Source: a virus
DNA length: 64,000 bases
Virus record (IMG/VR): IMGVR_UViG_3300021963_009388
Coordinates: 38,496-102,495 of that record
Reading direction: 5' to 3' (one strand)
In this document: piece after piece, positions 1 through 8,822 of the stretch
Layout: every line of letters begins with the position of its first letter
Numbering within the stretch: the first letter of the stretch is position 1
Program-made: the position numbers and the translations under genes
The notes under the pieces: model-generated
Told to the model about the DNA's origin: nothing
What the model saw: only the letters and a program-made list of their open reading frames with translations
Databases searched by the model: none

Positions 1-2
1 CC

Positions 3-1202
3 GACCCGACTGTTATTCGCCCATTTCCCTGCGTAGAGGGTGATAGCTTTCAGCCTACTCGCTATTCGGAACACGCGTATAGTAAGTGGTTTTCAGAGTG
101 CACTATGGTTAGTAGCTTCGGCAATCCGCAGAAGAGCTGGATAGCGTATGACCCTGAAGACAAGTCTTATGAGATTAGAAGCAATCCGGCTTTTATGGTA
201 TATGACCTAGCTTCACAGGTATCTACTGGAAAGGTACGAGGTCCACAAGAGTGGGCTCTGACTATTAAAGGTGGCATGGGTAAATCGGCAGCTGTGTCTA
301 GGCCTGATAGAGCGGTTATCATTCGTTGCGCGATTTACGAATACAAGGGTATTCCTAAACCTGTAGCTGACGGATTGGCACCGTTTCATCAAACGGTGTT
401 TATGGTGCTCAAAAAGTCTGCAGCTCAGGCTTTGTTCAGAGAGTTAGGCATGCCAAGCTCTACTACGTCTGGACCAGACATCAACGAGAAGTACGCTACC
501 GGTGACGTGGTATCACTTAGTGATGGAGCGTACTTTGTGTTCTACGAAATAGGAATGACTCCTAGAGGATACACTCCTCCTACCTCTTCTGCTGTAGGGT
601 ACTCTAACGGAAAGAACAAGCCTATTGGGTATGATTGCCTCGTAAGCAAGACATACAGAAATATGCCTGCGGCTTTCTCCGAGAGTGAAATAGCGGAAGT
701 AGCAAAAAGAGTAGCTCAGCCTATTAGGTCACAGCTTAACTTTGCTACAGACGAGGAACAGGTTCGGTATGTAGTGGACAGCCTTAGGGACTGCCCAGCT
801 CATGCTGGTTTGGTTGTTCATGCGCTTAGAGATAGGTACGAGCGATTCTTACCAGCTGACTTTGTTAGCTACGGTAACGAGTTCCTTAGGCAAGTAGGTC
901 TTATGGCATCTTCTGTGGCTAACCCAGGTTATGCTCAGCCAACGCTTCCTACCTACCCTATGCCTACGCAGCCTTATCAAGCTCAGCCTGTTTATGTGCC
1001 AGCTGCTGCTCCAGTATATGCTCCAGTCCCTGCTCCGGTTCCTGCGCCAGTTCCTGCTGCCTATAGGCCAGCAGCTCATGTGCCGGACACTAGAGCGGTT
1101 ATTGAAGAGATTACTAACGCTCCAGATTTGGCTGAAAGCAAAGAGGCAATCGTTGCCAAGCTTAGAGAGTTTAGGTCTAAGAACGGGCTGGAATCAAAGT
1201 AG
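3..1202 (+). CDS. Hypothetical protein, 5'-truncated at window edge, with Pro/Ala-rich linker
   Basis: The frame is open from the left edge: in-frame codons reading DPTVIRPFPCVEGDSF lie upstream of the first ATG at 105, so the real start is outside the window. A globular region is followed, about 275-325 codons after that ATG, by a Pro/Ala/Tyr-rich linker (PVPAPVPAPVPA) and a short charged C-terminal segment. I do not recognise the family. It sits directly upstream of a RecA-like recombinase, so a recombination or ssDNA-binding accessory role is possible, but that is inferred from position only. A perfect 10-bp hairpin follows the stop. Confidence 0.8.
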   Translation, partial: DPTVIRPFPCVEGDSFQPTRYSEHAYSKWFSECTMVSSFGNPQKSWIAYDPEDKSYEIRSNPAFMVYDLASQVSTGKVRGPQEWALTIKGGMGKSAAVSRPDRAVIIRCAIYEYKGIPKPVADGLAPFHQTVFMVLKKSAAQALFRELGMPSSTTSGPDINEKYATGDVVSLSDGAYFVFYEIGMTPRGYTPPTSSAVGYSNGKNKPIGYDCLVSKTYRNMPAAFSESEIAEVAKRVAQPIRSQLNFATDEEQVRYVVDSLRDCPAHAGLVVHALRDRYERFLPADFVSYGNEFLRQVGLMASSVANPGYAQPTLPTYPMPTQPYQAQPVYVPAAAPVYAPVPAPVPAPVPAAYRPAAHVPDTRAVIEEITNAPDLAESKEAIVAKLREFRSKNGLESK

Positions 1203-1211
1203 TTGATAGTG

Positions 1212-1241
1212 TAGCGCTACTGGCAAATGTTAGTAGCGCTA
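1212..1241 (+). terminator. Hairpin after first gene, possible weak terminator
   Basis: TAGCGCTACT pairs perfectly with AGTAGCGCTA around a 10-base loop and is followed by only TTTAATA, so termination may be partial. The bases from here to 1281 are AT-rich and could hold a promoter for the RecA-like gene. Confidence 0.5.
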
Positions 1242-1281
1242 TTTAATATACACATATAGTTAGAATAAGGCGCATCATACT

Positions 1282-2493
1282 ATGGCTAAGAAAAAGTGGG
1301 ACTCAGACGTAAAGATATCTCCATCTGACTTTTTTTCATCTCAGTTATCTTCCTCTCAAGCGGAGCTTGGCAGGAACGATACTTTCGTAGGCAAGGAATC
1401 GCAACGTGTGATTATAGGTATACCATTAAAGGCATTTAGCCTTAGGTACCTATTTCAAAACGATTGCTTTCCTTTAAGCCGTATGACTGAGTTGTATGGA
1501 GTCAGTGAATCCTGTAAGTCAGCTATGCTTTACGAAATGTTTCGTTGGCATGTTGACGCAGGTGGAGGCTATGTGCTTAATCTAGCTGAGCCTAGAGACA
1601 GCCCCGATCTTCGGGCAAGCATAATAGGCCACGCGTCTGATACCACTTTTCCTACAGTCACATGTAACAGTATAGAGGACTGGCAGCAGAACATAACTGA
1701 GTGGCTTAAGAAAAGCCGAGATATGTTCTCTGAGTCTGGGTCTTGTCCTTTTCCAGCTGCCATAGGCGTAGACTCCTTAACAGGAGTAACCACCAGAGGC
1801 GACATTGATGATATATGGTCTAAGGGCTTTGCTTCTATAGGCTTTGCCAAAGCAGCCAACATCATCAACACTTATTGTAAGTTTGTCTTCAGTGAGCTAA
1901 GGGTATGGCCCTACAGCTTCATCGGGGTCAATCATATGAAGATAAGTAAAAATCCTCAGGGCTTCATAGAGCGCAAGATACCTGGCGGCCAGGCCTTGGA
2001 CTACTATGCCACCTTTAAGCTGCGTATGCATCGCCGTAATGATATTGACCGCCTTGATGAGGCAGGCCGACTTATCGAGTTCACAATGGATAAAAACAGT
2101 CTAGGCACTGCCCCTGAGCGCAGGTCGATTGATGTCCCTATGAAGTGGATATTCAATGAGAACGGCGAGCAGCACACTTGGTGGGATTGGCATGAAGCCA
2201 GTATTGCCTTGATAAACGAAATGACCAGTACTCGTAAGAACAGAGTCTTAGAGGTTACTGGACTTCGTAATATCAACAAGGCGCAGCGCACTGCTGACTG
2301 CGGTGAGCTAGGCATGATTAAAGCCACGTGGACAGAGATAGGCGCAGCTATCGAAGAGAACGAGGTAATCAAAGCCGAGCTTGATGCTATTCACGGTATA
2401 AGGAAACGTCGTCCTTTCAGGGCTGGTGTTCCTTACTCAGTGCAGATGAAGGAAGCATGCGAAGCTGGTGAGTTGGAAGATGAAAAACTATAA
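1282..2493 (+). CDS. RecA/UvsX-like recombinase with degenerate Walker A
   Basis: 403 aa. The RecA core is recognisable: a P-loop-like GVSESCKS (residues 73-80), a Walker B strand AAIGVDSL ending at D164, and an L2-like segment with VNHMKI and IPGGQALDYYATFKLRM (about 217-250), which parallels the GGNALKFYASVRL region of RecA. The expected role is strand exchange in phage recombination and repair. In the P-loop the usual Gly before Lys is Cys78 and the usual Thr is Ser80, so ATP binding may be altered or lost. It begins a run of closely spaced plus-strand genes. The family is fairly sure; catalytic competence is not. Confidence 0.85.
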   Translation: MAKKKWDSDVKISPSDFFSSQLSSSQAELGRNDTFVGKESQRVIIGIPLKAFSLRYLFQNDCFPLSRMTELYGVSESCKSAMLYEMFRWHVDAGGGYVLNLAEPRDSPDLRASIIGHASDTTFPTVTCNSIEDWQQNITEWLKKSRDMFSESGSCPFPAAIGVDSLTGVTTRGDIDDIWSKGFASIGFAKAANIINTYCKFVFSELRVWPYSFIGVNHMKISKNPQGFIERKIPGGQALDYYATFKLRMHRRNDIDRLDEAGRLIEFTMDKNSLGTAPERRSIDVPMKWIFNENGEQHTWWDWHEASIALINEMTSTRKNRVLEVTGLRNINKAQRTADCGELGMIKATWTEIGAAIEENEVIKAELDAIHGIRKRRPFRAGVPYSVQMKEACEAGELEDEKL

Positions 2494-2502
2494 GGAGTGA
2501 GT

Positions 2503-3060
2503 ATGACTAGCAGGGAAGAGTTCTTTAAAGATAGAGTTTCCGGTATTGATACCGAACACTCTTCTGTCGAAGCGGCTTTAAGGCAGCTGGTTAATAAGTT
2601 CCCTGCAGCAGGTACCTTTCCTGATTTGAAGCGTAAGTGTAAAGCCCAGACAGGAAGCGTAAAGGTGACTCTAGAATGGTTTTCAGAAGAGCACCCTAAC
2701 TTCCCGATCCACATGGTATACAAGAACATCCCTTGGATACGAGATATGTGGGCTGGGCTTTACACAGGCTTTAAGAAGACAGAGTTGTATCAAGGCTGGG
2801 TAGAAGAAGAAAACTTACTTCAGTTAAAGGGATCAAAGGATGCTGCGTCTAAGCCTATGGCAGTTGTCTTTCAGTGGCCTAAATGGAAGATGTGCTGTAT
2901 GCATAACTTGGACTCTAAGAAATTTGGCGGTTCTTGGTACAGTGTTGCCGCCGCTAAAGATGATGACTGCTTAAAGATTTACAAGTCTTTAAAGAACGGA
3001 GAAAGCTTCGTGATCGAACCGTTCGAGCAGCTTCTTGATTCGGTCACGTGGACTAATTAG
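2503..3060 (+). CDS. Hypothetical protein
   Basis: About 185 aa, family not recognised. The ATG at 2503 is preferred over the in-frame GTG at 2497 because AAGGAG (2492-2497) lies 5 bases upstream of it. The protein is Trp- and Lys-rich (for example FQWPKWKMCCMHNLDSKKFGG) and has no visible signal peptide or membrane segment. It is packed between the RecA-like gene and another small gene, so it probably belongs to the same early or recombination operon. Confidence 0.75.
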   Translation: MTSREEFFKDRVSGIDTEHSSVEAALRQLVNKFPAAGTFPDLKRKCKAQTGSVKVTLEWFSEEHPNFPIHMVYKNIPWIRDMWAGLYTGFKKTELYQGWVEEENLLQLKGSKDAASKPMAVVFQWPKWKMCCMHNLDSKKFGGSWYSVAAAKDDDCLKIYKSLKNGESFVIEPFEQLLDSVTWTN

Positions 3061-3072
3061 AAAGGATTTTTT

Positions 3073-3426
3073 ATGTCTAGTAAGTTAAGTAAGTTAGCCG
3101 TAGAGATGCATAGGACTGTAGCTTTAGACAGTGCAGCCGTAGAGGAAGGTGCTTCTTCAAAGTACCTAGATGTAACTATGCAGTATTTTCCAAGTTGCGA
3201 TAAGGCTAACACCGATGAGGGTAAGGATAGGGACTGGTTTAAAATGCTCGTAGACTCTAACCCTACAATCGATAACTTATCCGAAGCGGTAAACGCTGCA
3301 GCTAAATCCATGATTAGTCAAGTTAACCCTTCAGAGGTCAACATGACGGTAAGGCTTAGCAACGATGTAGATAAACATGGGTTCTGCTCTAAGACTGTTT
3401 ATTTTTCTTGGTCCGATGGAAAATAA
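3073..3426 (+). CDS. Hypothetical protein
   Basis: 117 aa, preceded by AAAGGA. No family recognised. The N-terminus SSKLSKLAVEMHR loosely resembles the K-L-A-x-x-x-H pattern of the virion-protein tags near 31-34 kb, but the match is too weak to use. It lies 12 bases after the previous stop and 6 bases before the next start, so it is almost certainly co-transcribed with both. Confidence 0.7.
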   Translation: MSSKLSKLAVEMHRTVALDSAAVEEGASSKYLDVTMQYFPSCDKANTDEGKDRDWFKMLVDSNPTIDNLSEAVNAAAKSMISQVNPSEVNMTVRLSNDVDKHGFCSKTVYFSWSDGK

Positions 3427-3432
3427 CCAGCT

Positions 3433-4623
3433 ATGCGCACTAAACCACCTAACAACGAGCCTAACAACCTTGCGGTCTCCTTACAGGGTTCGTTGTTTAA
3501 CAAGGGCGACTACCCAAAACTTGTTGATGTTTTGGCTGAGTGCGAAAGGACAACTGAGTCCTGGTTTATAGATGACGAGGCTCAGTTAGCTTTATCGCGC
3601 AAGGGCACTACAGTTGGTGGTGACAGAGTATCATGGCTGGCTATGAGACAGGTCTGTAAAGTTCTATCATCAGGCCTGTCTTTATCTTTATTAGATTTAC
3701 TTGGTATGAGAAGAGAACCAGAAGATTTGGATAAGCCTTACAAATCTGAGGTAGATCCAGACGAAGACTTTTCTGTAGGGGAAGCTGCTTCTCTATATAA
3801 CTTAGCGCTTAAAAAAAGGTTTGGTAGGTTGTTCGGATTTCAAGCCATACGTAATTCGGACACCAAAGTGATAGAGGCTGTGGTAGGCAGTAGGTACAGG
3901 AGATTACCAAATGGCGATTTCGTATCAGCAGTGTCTAGTTCCCTGGAGTCTTGTGAGACTCCTCTAACCTTTCACTCTGCCTCTTTATCAGGCCGTAAAA
4001 TATCAGTTCTGTATTCCGCAGATGGGTACGAAGATTTTCCTTTGCGCCCTGGAATAAGACTAGTAAATAGCGAGATAGGCGATTCGGCTATAAAAGCAGC
4101 CGTAGTAGTAATGTCAGAAAACGGCAGCACCATGATGTCGTCATACGGTAAGCTTAATCGTGTGTCGCATTCAGGAAAGGACCTTCTAGGTAAGCTCTCT
4201 AAGCTTATATCCAGTACTGTTGACAAAATCTCTAGTCAGCCTTTGTCTTCTGCTGGGCTAGCTAAAAAAATAGAAAACTCTTCTAGCCTATCTTTAGGGT
4301 TTTCTGGCGTCGATGGGGATGAGAAAAGGTTTAAAGACTTCATAGAGTTTTTAACCGAAAGAGCTGGCCTTACTTACTTCATGGCAAAAAGATGTTTGGC
4401 AATGGTGCTCACTGGTAGTGAGCCTAAGGTAAACAACTTTGCCATGCTAGAAAGATCAACGACTTGGCCTAAAAAATCCGCTATGGATTTAATTAGTGCA
4501 ATAATGCAAGAAAGTCTCAGTCAGCGTACGTTGTATTATAATACAACGGACAGGTTTGAGCGGGTAGCGTGGGGTATATTTTTTAACAAGATAGCTTTAC
4601 CAGATATTAATTCTGGAAGCTAA
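3433..4623 (+). CDS. DUF932-like phage/plasmid protein
   Basis: 396 aa. The segment RPGIRLVNSEIGDSAIKAAVVVMSENGS (about residues 200-228) closely resembles the conserved block of DUF932 proteins (Pro-Gly ... NSE-x-GD ... NG), and VVGSRYRRLPNGDFV earlier fits the same family. DUF932 proteins are common on phages and plasmids and have no settled biochemical function. No strong ribosome binding site precedes the ATG, so translation may be coupled to the upstream gene. A perfect 20-bp DNA palindrome lies near the 3' end (4529-4548). Confidence 0.65.
   Translation: MRTKPPNNEPNNLAVSLQGSLFNKGDYPKLVDVLAECERTTESWFIDDEAQLALSRKGTTVGGDRVSWLAMRQVCKVLSSGLSLSLLDLLGMRREPEDLDKPYKSEVDPDEDFSVGEAASLYNLALKKRFGRLFGFQAIRNSDTKVIEAVVGSRYRRLPNGDFVSAVSSSLESCETPLTFHSASLSGRKISVLYSADGYEDFPLRPGIRLVNSEIGDSAIKAAVVVMSENGSTMMSSYGKLNRVSHSGKDLLGKLSKLISSTVDKISSQPLSSAGLAKKIENSSSLSLGFSGVDGDEKRFKDFIEFLTERAGLTYFMAKRCLAMVLTGSEPKVNNFAMLERSTTWPKKSAMDLISAIMQESLSQRTLYYNTTDRFERVAWGIFFNKIALPDINSGS
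4529..4548. repeat. Perfect 20-bp palindrome inside coding sequence
   Basis: CGTTGTATTATAATACAACG equals its own reverse complement. It lies within the DUF932-like gene, in codons reading TLYYNTT. No second copy was seen. Confidence 0.7.
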
Positions 4624-4640
4624 AATTACAAGAGGTAAAC

Positions 4641-5546
4641 ATGAGTACAAAAGACGCGATTGAAAAAGACATTAAAAGTGTTAGCAACCCTACTGCCAAA
4701 GTAGTGGATGATGCTAAGAAGATTTTGATTGATAGTATGGACCCTGAGCTTAGAGAAATCTACGAAAAAGAATTGAAAGCGTATCAGACGCTTGGAGTGG
4801 ATACGCTTACCTTTAACTACGAAAGGGGCTGCGTAGCAAGCACTGTTCAAAGGTCACCTAAAGGAGATCAGTCAATCGCCCTGTTATCCAAAGCGCTTGA
4901 TCTGGACAAATCCACGGTCTACAAGACCATTACCTTCAGCTCTATGTATTCCGACTTGGATGATCTTAACGCTGTGGTAAAGCGAGCCAAAGACTCAGGG
5001 TTTTTATTAACCTGGTCTCACTATGCCTCAGTAGTACATATCAAGGAATCTAGCGGCTCAGATCCTCACGGAAATAGACGCGATATGATTGATCGAGCTA
5101 TAAAGGAAAAGCTGTCGGTTAGAGCTTTGGCTGCAGTGGTTAAAGAAGAGTACTCCGTAGCCGCTCCGGCTAAACCAGTGAACCGAGGGGCTCATGTAAA
5201 GTCTTTGGTTAAAAAAGTAGAAGAAGCAACTATTAGGTACCAAAAGACGGTAACCTCAAATGTAGAGGACATCGTTTCCGATTTTGCCGAAGTAGTTGAG
5301 AAGGTCGAAAATCCTGAAGAGCTGCTTGCAAATATAACCAGTATGCATGATAGTCTTGTAACTCTAACAGCTATATTAAAAAGAGTACTCGTCTATACGG
5401 ACAAGTTCACTCCTATAGCTAAAGAGGTTATGCAGGCTAGAGAGAAGGTTAAGAAGAAAGTAGCTGCGGCCGAAGAGGAAGAGGGGTTATCCAAGACCTC
5501 TAAGCCGAGAAAGCCTTCTTCCATAGAAGCCAAGATTAAGTCTTAG
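4641..5546 (+). CDS. ParB-type helix-turn-helix DNA-binding protein (putative)
   Basis: 301 aa. Residues about 65-175 resemble the ParB/KorB HTH region: SIALLSKALDLDKSTVYKTI is a likely helix-turn-helix, then LTWSHYASVVHIKES matches the 'L..GHAR.LL.L.d' helix and IKEKLSVRALAAVVKEEY matches the 'gLSVRqlE.lvk' end. DUF1016 N-terminal domains look similar and are an alternative. The N-terminal ParB CTPase domain (GxxRR) is not visible. The C-terminal 120 residues look helical or coiled-coil, with a basic tail. It could be the binder of the dispersed GTGGAGACGTCTCCAC palindromes, but no direct evidence links them. Confidence 0.55.
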   Translation: MSTKDAIEKDIKSVSNPTAKVVDDAKKILIDSMDPELREIYEKELKAYQTLGVDTLTFNYERGCVASTVQRSPKGDQSIALLSKALDLDKSTVYKTITFSSMYSDLDDLNAVVKRAKDSGFLLTWSHYASVVHIKESSGSDPHGNRRDMIDRAIKEKLSVRALAAVVKEEYSVAAPAKPVNRGAHVKSLVKKVEEATIRYQKTVTSNVEDIVSDFAEVVEKVENPEELLANITSMHDSLVTLTAILKRVLVYTDKFTPIAKEVMQAREKVKKKVAAAEEEEGLSKTSKPRKPSSIEAKIKS

Positions 5547-5554
5547 GAGCTGCC

Positions 5555-6265
5555 TTGAACACGACCGTATGCTGTCTTCTTTACGGTGACTTTCCAGAGC
5601 TTGCTGATAGGTGCTTAAAGCCTATTAGCAAGCTTCTTAGCTCCGGCGTTCAAGTAAGGGCTGGCTGCAACGAAGTCTCCACTACCGTAAAAGGAATAGT
5701 GGAGACCTTGCTTCCAGCCTCACTTGGAGCCAAAGTATGCTATGAGTCCCCGCAGATATTCAAGTACCCAATGATGTCTAAGCTATTTAAGCTTGGGCCT
5801 ATAGACACTGACTATATAATGTGGTTCGATGATGATAGCTACATAACTCAAGCCGACCCTATTCAATGGCTTAAAGACTTAGAATCCTTTATGAAGTCCA
5901 GCTCCGCTGATATGGCAGGAGCAACCTATGTTGTATCCACAGTTGGTTCGCAGGATGAGTGGAGACGTCTCCACTGCAGCTGGTACAGCAGCAATAACTC
6001 TAATAGGCAATCTAGGTTTGCCACTGGCGGCTGGTGGATTATAAAGTCATCTATCATAAACAAATATGGCTGGCCCCACCCTATGCTCAAGCATAGAGGG
6101 GGAGATGTTCTTCTAGGGGAACTTATAAGAAGCCAGGGCCTCAAACTGGCCAACTATAAAAAAGGAGTAGCAATTAATGCTGATGATAACGGAAAGGAGT
6201 CTGCATCAAAGCGCAGAGGCTACGACGAGCAGCCCATAGGCGTAACTATGAAAAGAAAGGAATAA
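5555..6265 (+). CDS. Glycosyltransferase, GT-A fold (GT2-like)
   Basis: 236 aa. It starts at TTG: AGGAG at 5545-5549 is 5 bases upstream and there is no better ATG. The IMWFDDDSY segment supplies a DxD-type metal and nucleotide-sugar site (Asp92-94), and HRGGDVLLGELIRSQGLKL resembles the acceptor-side region of GT-A enzymes. It is expected to transfer a sugar from a nucleotide sugar; the acceptor (virion protein, DNA or surface glycan) is unknown. It stands among replication-type genes, away from the main glycan block. It contains one exact palindrome (5959-5974) and a spaced inverted pair of its half-sites (5675-5706). Confidence 0.75.
   Translation: MNTTVCCLLYGDFPELADRCLKPISKLLSSGVQVRAGCNEVSTTVKGIVETLLPASLGAKVCYESPQIFKYPMMSKLFKLGPIDTDYIMWFDDDSYITQADPIQWLKDLESFMKSSSADMAGATYVVSTVGSQDEWRRLHCSWYSSNNSNRQSRFATGGWWIIKSSIINKYGWPHPMLKHRGGDVLLGELIRSQGLKLANYKKGVAINADDNGKESASKRRGYDEQPIGVTMKRKE
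5675..5706. repeat. Spaced inverted half-sites GTCTCCACTA / TAGTGGAGAC
   Basis: Two 10-base arms flank 12 bases. They are the half-sites of the dispersed palindrome in the opposite (outward) orientation, 250 bp before an intact copy in the same gene. Confidence 0.6.
5959..5974. repeat. Dispersed palindrome, copy 1 (exact)
   Basis: GTGGAGACGTCTCCAC, extended to 18 bp by flanking A/T. It lies in the glycosyltransferase gene and is read as E-W-R-R-L-H. Confidence 0.9.
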
Positions 6266-6271
6266 GTAACA

Positions 6272-7192
6272 ATGACTAGCAGGAAGCTAACAGATGAAAA
6301 AGTTAAAGTGTCAGTCTCAAAGATCCTCAATACTCGCAAGAGAGTTACTGATGCTCTCTACGGTTTCTGCGGTAATATTCTTAGTAGTGATAGCCTTGAC
6401 GGGGCTACATCTGCTTTGGCGTTTTGTATTCCCAAGTCATGCATAGACTTTCACTGGGTTCAGAACCAGCTCTTAACGTTTGTAAGAAAACCTATTCTAC
6501 ATCACCACGTAGATGCCATAGCTTCTAAGCTAGCTGGCAACCTAGATCTTATACTAGCCGGTGAAACCGTAGGCGACAATGAGTGGCGCATAAGGTCAGG
6601 CTGGGGGTTAGTAAGAATACTAAACGTAGAAAAGGCCGTAAGAACATTTAAAGACGGCAACTCCCAAAGAGGGGCGTGGATGAGCCTTGAAGTTATGAGC
6701 GGCCCTGCTAGCTCATTTAAGTATAAGAAGTTTTGGTCTTCCGATATGTTCAACTACGCTAAGTTCAGAATAGGCTTTAGCTACCCAGGGGATAGCTGCA
6801 AGTATCCTTATGCTGAAGAGTCTAACCTAACTAACTTCTACTTTTTAGGTATGTTTGATCATTTGGCATTGAGAGATGGCCCCGACTACTCCGACTTTCT
6901 ATGCACTGACTATATTGTGTCTAAGAACAGAGAGCTTCTAAGAAATAGGTTAAGAAGCATTCATGTTAATTCAGGGTTTCAGTGCCCTAGAAATTATCCT
7001 AGAAACATAAACTGTCACAAGTGCCCTGCAGGCTTGAATGAGTGTGAAGCTGCGACTCATGCTACAACTTATGTAGAGGACGACTGTAAGCATTGCAAAA
7101 GGCCTAGCTGGTTTAGCCCAGACAACATGGATAAATGCGTGGATTGCGTTACTTCTAGCAATTTAAAATTAATAGTGTTAGATGATAACTAA
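6272..7192 (+). CDS. Hypothetical protein with C-terminal Cys-rich (zinc-ribbon-like) region
   Basis: 306 aa. The C-terminal 75 residues hold paired cysteines typical of zinc binding: C..C in INCHKCPAG, then NECEA, DDCKHCKRP and DKCVDC. The N-terminal 200 residues show no motif I know. It follows the glycosyltransferase by 6 bases, so the two are probably co-transcribed. Function unknown; zinc binding is inferred from Cys spacing alone. Confidence 0.7.
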   Translation: MTSRKLTDEKVKVSVSKILNTRKRVTDALYGFCGNILSSDSLDGATSALAFCIPKSCIDFHWVQNQLLTFVRKPILHHHVDAIASKLAGNLDLILAGETVGDNEWRIRSGWGLVRILNVEKAVRTFKDGNSQRGAWMSLEVMSGPASSFKYKKFWSSDMFNYAKFRIGFSYPGDSCKYPYAEESNLTNFYFLGMFDHLALRDGPDYSDFLCTDYIVSKNRELLRNRLRSIHVNSGFQCPRNYPRNINCHKCPAGLNECEAATHATTYVEDDCKHCKRPSWFSPDNMDKCVDCVTSSNLKLIVLDDN

Positions 7193-7268
7193 AACCAACT
7201 TATCTATTGTGTATATAGCATTCCGAATGTAAGCTTACGCTTTTAGGCACTATACTTATGGGGGATAA

Positions 7269-7793
7269 ATGGCTACTAACATAATAGGACACCCAGATAG
7301 GCGAAGATATAATCCTTCTAGGGATATAGCCTACTGCTGGCCTAACATAATGAAGTCAGCTATGGATAGGTTAAGTGAAGGGGCGGCTCTACCTTGGTTC
7401 GTATCCCTAATAGACAAGTACGAAGTAACTGATAAAAATATAGAAGATACAGCGAAGGCCATGGCCCTTTACATGGCTTTGTGCAATAAGCCCGAAGAAG
7501 GCCCTTCTGGCGCCTTACCTCTCATGAATAGGGCCGGCCTTACAAAATGCGATGACACTTCTAAGATGCTGCTCTACGCTGCCTTAGGCGAAACTATGAT
7601 GGTGGCTTTTCACGCGTCTATAAGGGATGTGCTCATGGAAGATGAAGCATCCCCTTTAAACGATGCTAAGCTTGTAGAAGTTATAAACACTTCTATGACT
7701 CAAATTCTCGAAGAGAGAAGTTCTTACATTTCAAAATTAGTAAGAAAAATAGGATCGGTATTTTCAAGAAAGGCAAGGAAGCTTAATGCATAA
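7269..7793 (+). CDS. Hypothetical protein
   Basis: 174 aa, family not recognised. Predicted mostly helical with a basic C-terminus (VRKIGSVFSRKARKLNA). It begins a new run of overlapping genes after a 76-base gap holding TATACT at about 7252 and the 10-bp palindrome GTAAGCTTAC, so a promoter here is plausible. GGGGG precedes the start. It overlaps the exonuclease gene by 8 bases. Confidence 0.7.
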   Translation: MATNIIGHPDRRRYNPSRDIAYCWPNIMKSAMDRLSEGAALPWFVSLIDKYEVTDKNIEDTAKAMALYMALCNKPEEGPSGALPLMNRAGLTKCDDTSKMLLYAALGETMMVAFHASIRDVLMEDEASPLNDAKLVEVINTSMTQILEERSSYISKLVRKIGSVFSRKARKLNA

Positions 7794-8553
7794 TTCAGAA
7801 GCGGACAAGTGGATGGCTAATGTAGTGGCTAGACTAGGCGGGTTACCTAAAAACTACATGGTGTTCGATGTAGAGTCAACCGGCTTGGACTTAAACAACG
7901 ACCTAGTCATTCAACTTGGGTACGCCCTGGTTATAGACAAAACCTTAGTAGAGTGCTCCAGCATCATGGTGGATTGGACACACTCAAGAGATGATGAGTT
8001 CTGTCAGTGGCTGGACAACAGAATGACTTCCACTAGAAACAACATGGAAGCAAAAAACCCAGGGTCTGGCATGTATAAGCATAGCGTAGCCAGGCTTAAA
8101 GAAAAGGGAATACCAGCCTACGAAGCCTTTACTCATTTCATGGACATAGTAAAGCTGTGCAGGTCTAACAAGTTCAGCTTTATAGCTCATAACGGGCTTA
8201 GGTTTGACCAGCCTATGCTGGATAGATGCGTTAAGCAGCTGAGAGGAGAAGACGAGAGCTTTAAGCTCGACACCACAAGTGGGCTCTACTTTGACACCAT
8301 GGGGCTAGAGAGAGGCAGTCAGACTAAGATTATGCCTACTCCTTCTGATGATTGGTATACCTTCAACCACAGGCTTGTGTACGAAGGCGGAAGAATCTTT
8401 AGCTCTCTAGATCGCCACTGCTCCACCAAGTACGACCTAGTTAATAAGCACGCTTTAGAAGGCAGCGCGCATGAAGCTGACTTCGACTGCAGGCTCACAC
8501 ATCACCTGTTTGAAGAATTTAGAGAGATGGCCGAAAGGGGCGCTGCGCTTTAA
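7786..8553 (+). CDS. DEDDh-family 3'-5' exonuclease (DnaQ-like)
   Basis: 255 aa. All four catalytic positions are visible: Asp28 and Glu30 in MVFDVESTGLD (ExoI), Asp141 in AHNGLRFDQPM (ExoII), and His229 with Asp234 in AHEADFD (ExoIII, DEDDh type). The family degrades nucleic acid 3'-5' with two metal ions; members act as proofreading subunits, RNase T-like or oligoribonuclease-like enzymes. The length fits a free-standing enzyme. It overlaps its neighbours, in an operon with a RuvC-like nuclease, which suggests DNA metabolism. Confidence 0.85.
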   Translation: MHNSEADKWMANVVARLGGLPKNYMVFDVESTGLDLNNDLVIQLGYALVIDKTLVECSSIMVDWTHSRDDEFCQWLDNRMTSTRNNMEAKNPGSGMYKHSVARLKEKGIPAYEAFTHFMDIVKLCRSNKFSFIAHNGLRFDQPMLDRCVKQLRGEDESFKLDTTSGLYFDTMGLERGSQTKIMPTPSDDWYTFNHRLVYEGGRIFSSLDRHCSTKYDLVNKHALEGSAHEADFDCRLTHHLFEEFREMAERGAAL

Positions 8554-8822
8554 TGAGATCAACAAAAAAGAGTATAGAAGAGTTTGCCGAAGCTTACGAA
8601 TTAGATATCCTATTCGCAGATGGGTTTGATGAATGCATAATCGGACTTGGGCAGTGCTTTGATAAATATCAAGTGATATACGACAGAGATAAGGTTATAA
8701 AGTGTTTAATGAAAAGCATGTCAGAAGACGAAGCCGAAGATTACTTTCAGTACAACATCGTAGGTTCTTACGTAGGAGAAGCCACTCCTATATTTACAGT
8801 TAGCTTAGGAGAAGACCTATGA
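8553..8822 (+). CDS. Small hypothetical acidic protein
   Basis: 89 aa, rich in Asp/Glu. It overlaps the exonuclease stop by one base and the next gene by 4 bases (ATGA), so translation is probably coupled to both. No family recognised. Confidence 0.65.
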   Translation: MRSTKKSIEEFAEAYELDILFADGFDECIIGLGQCFDKYQVIYDRDKVIKCLMKSMSEDEAEDYFQYNIVGSYVGEATPIFTVSLGEDL

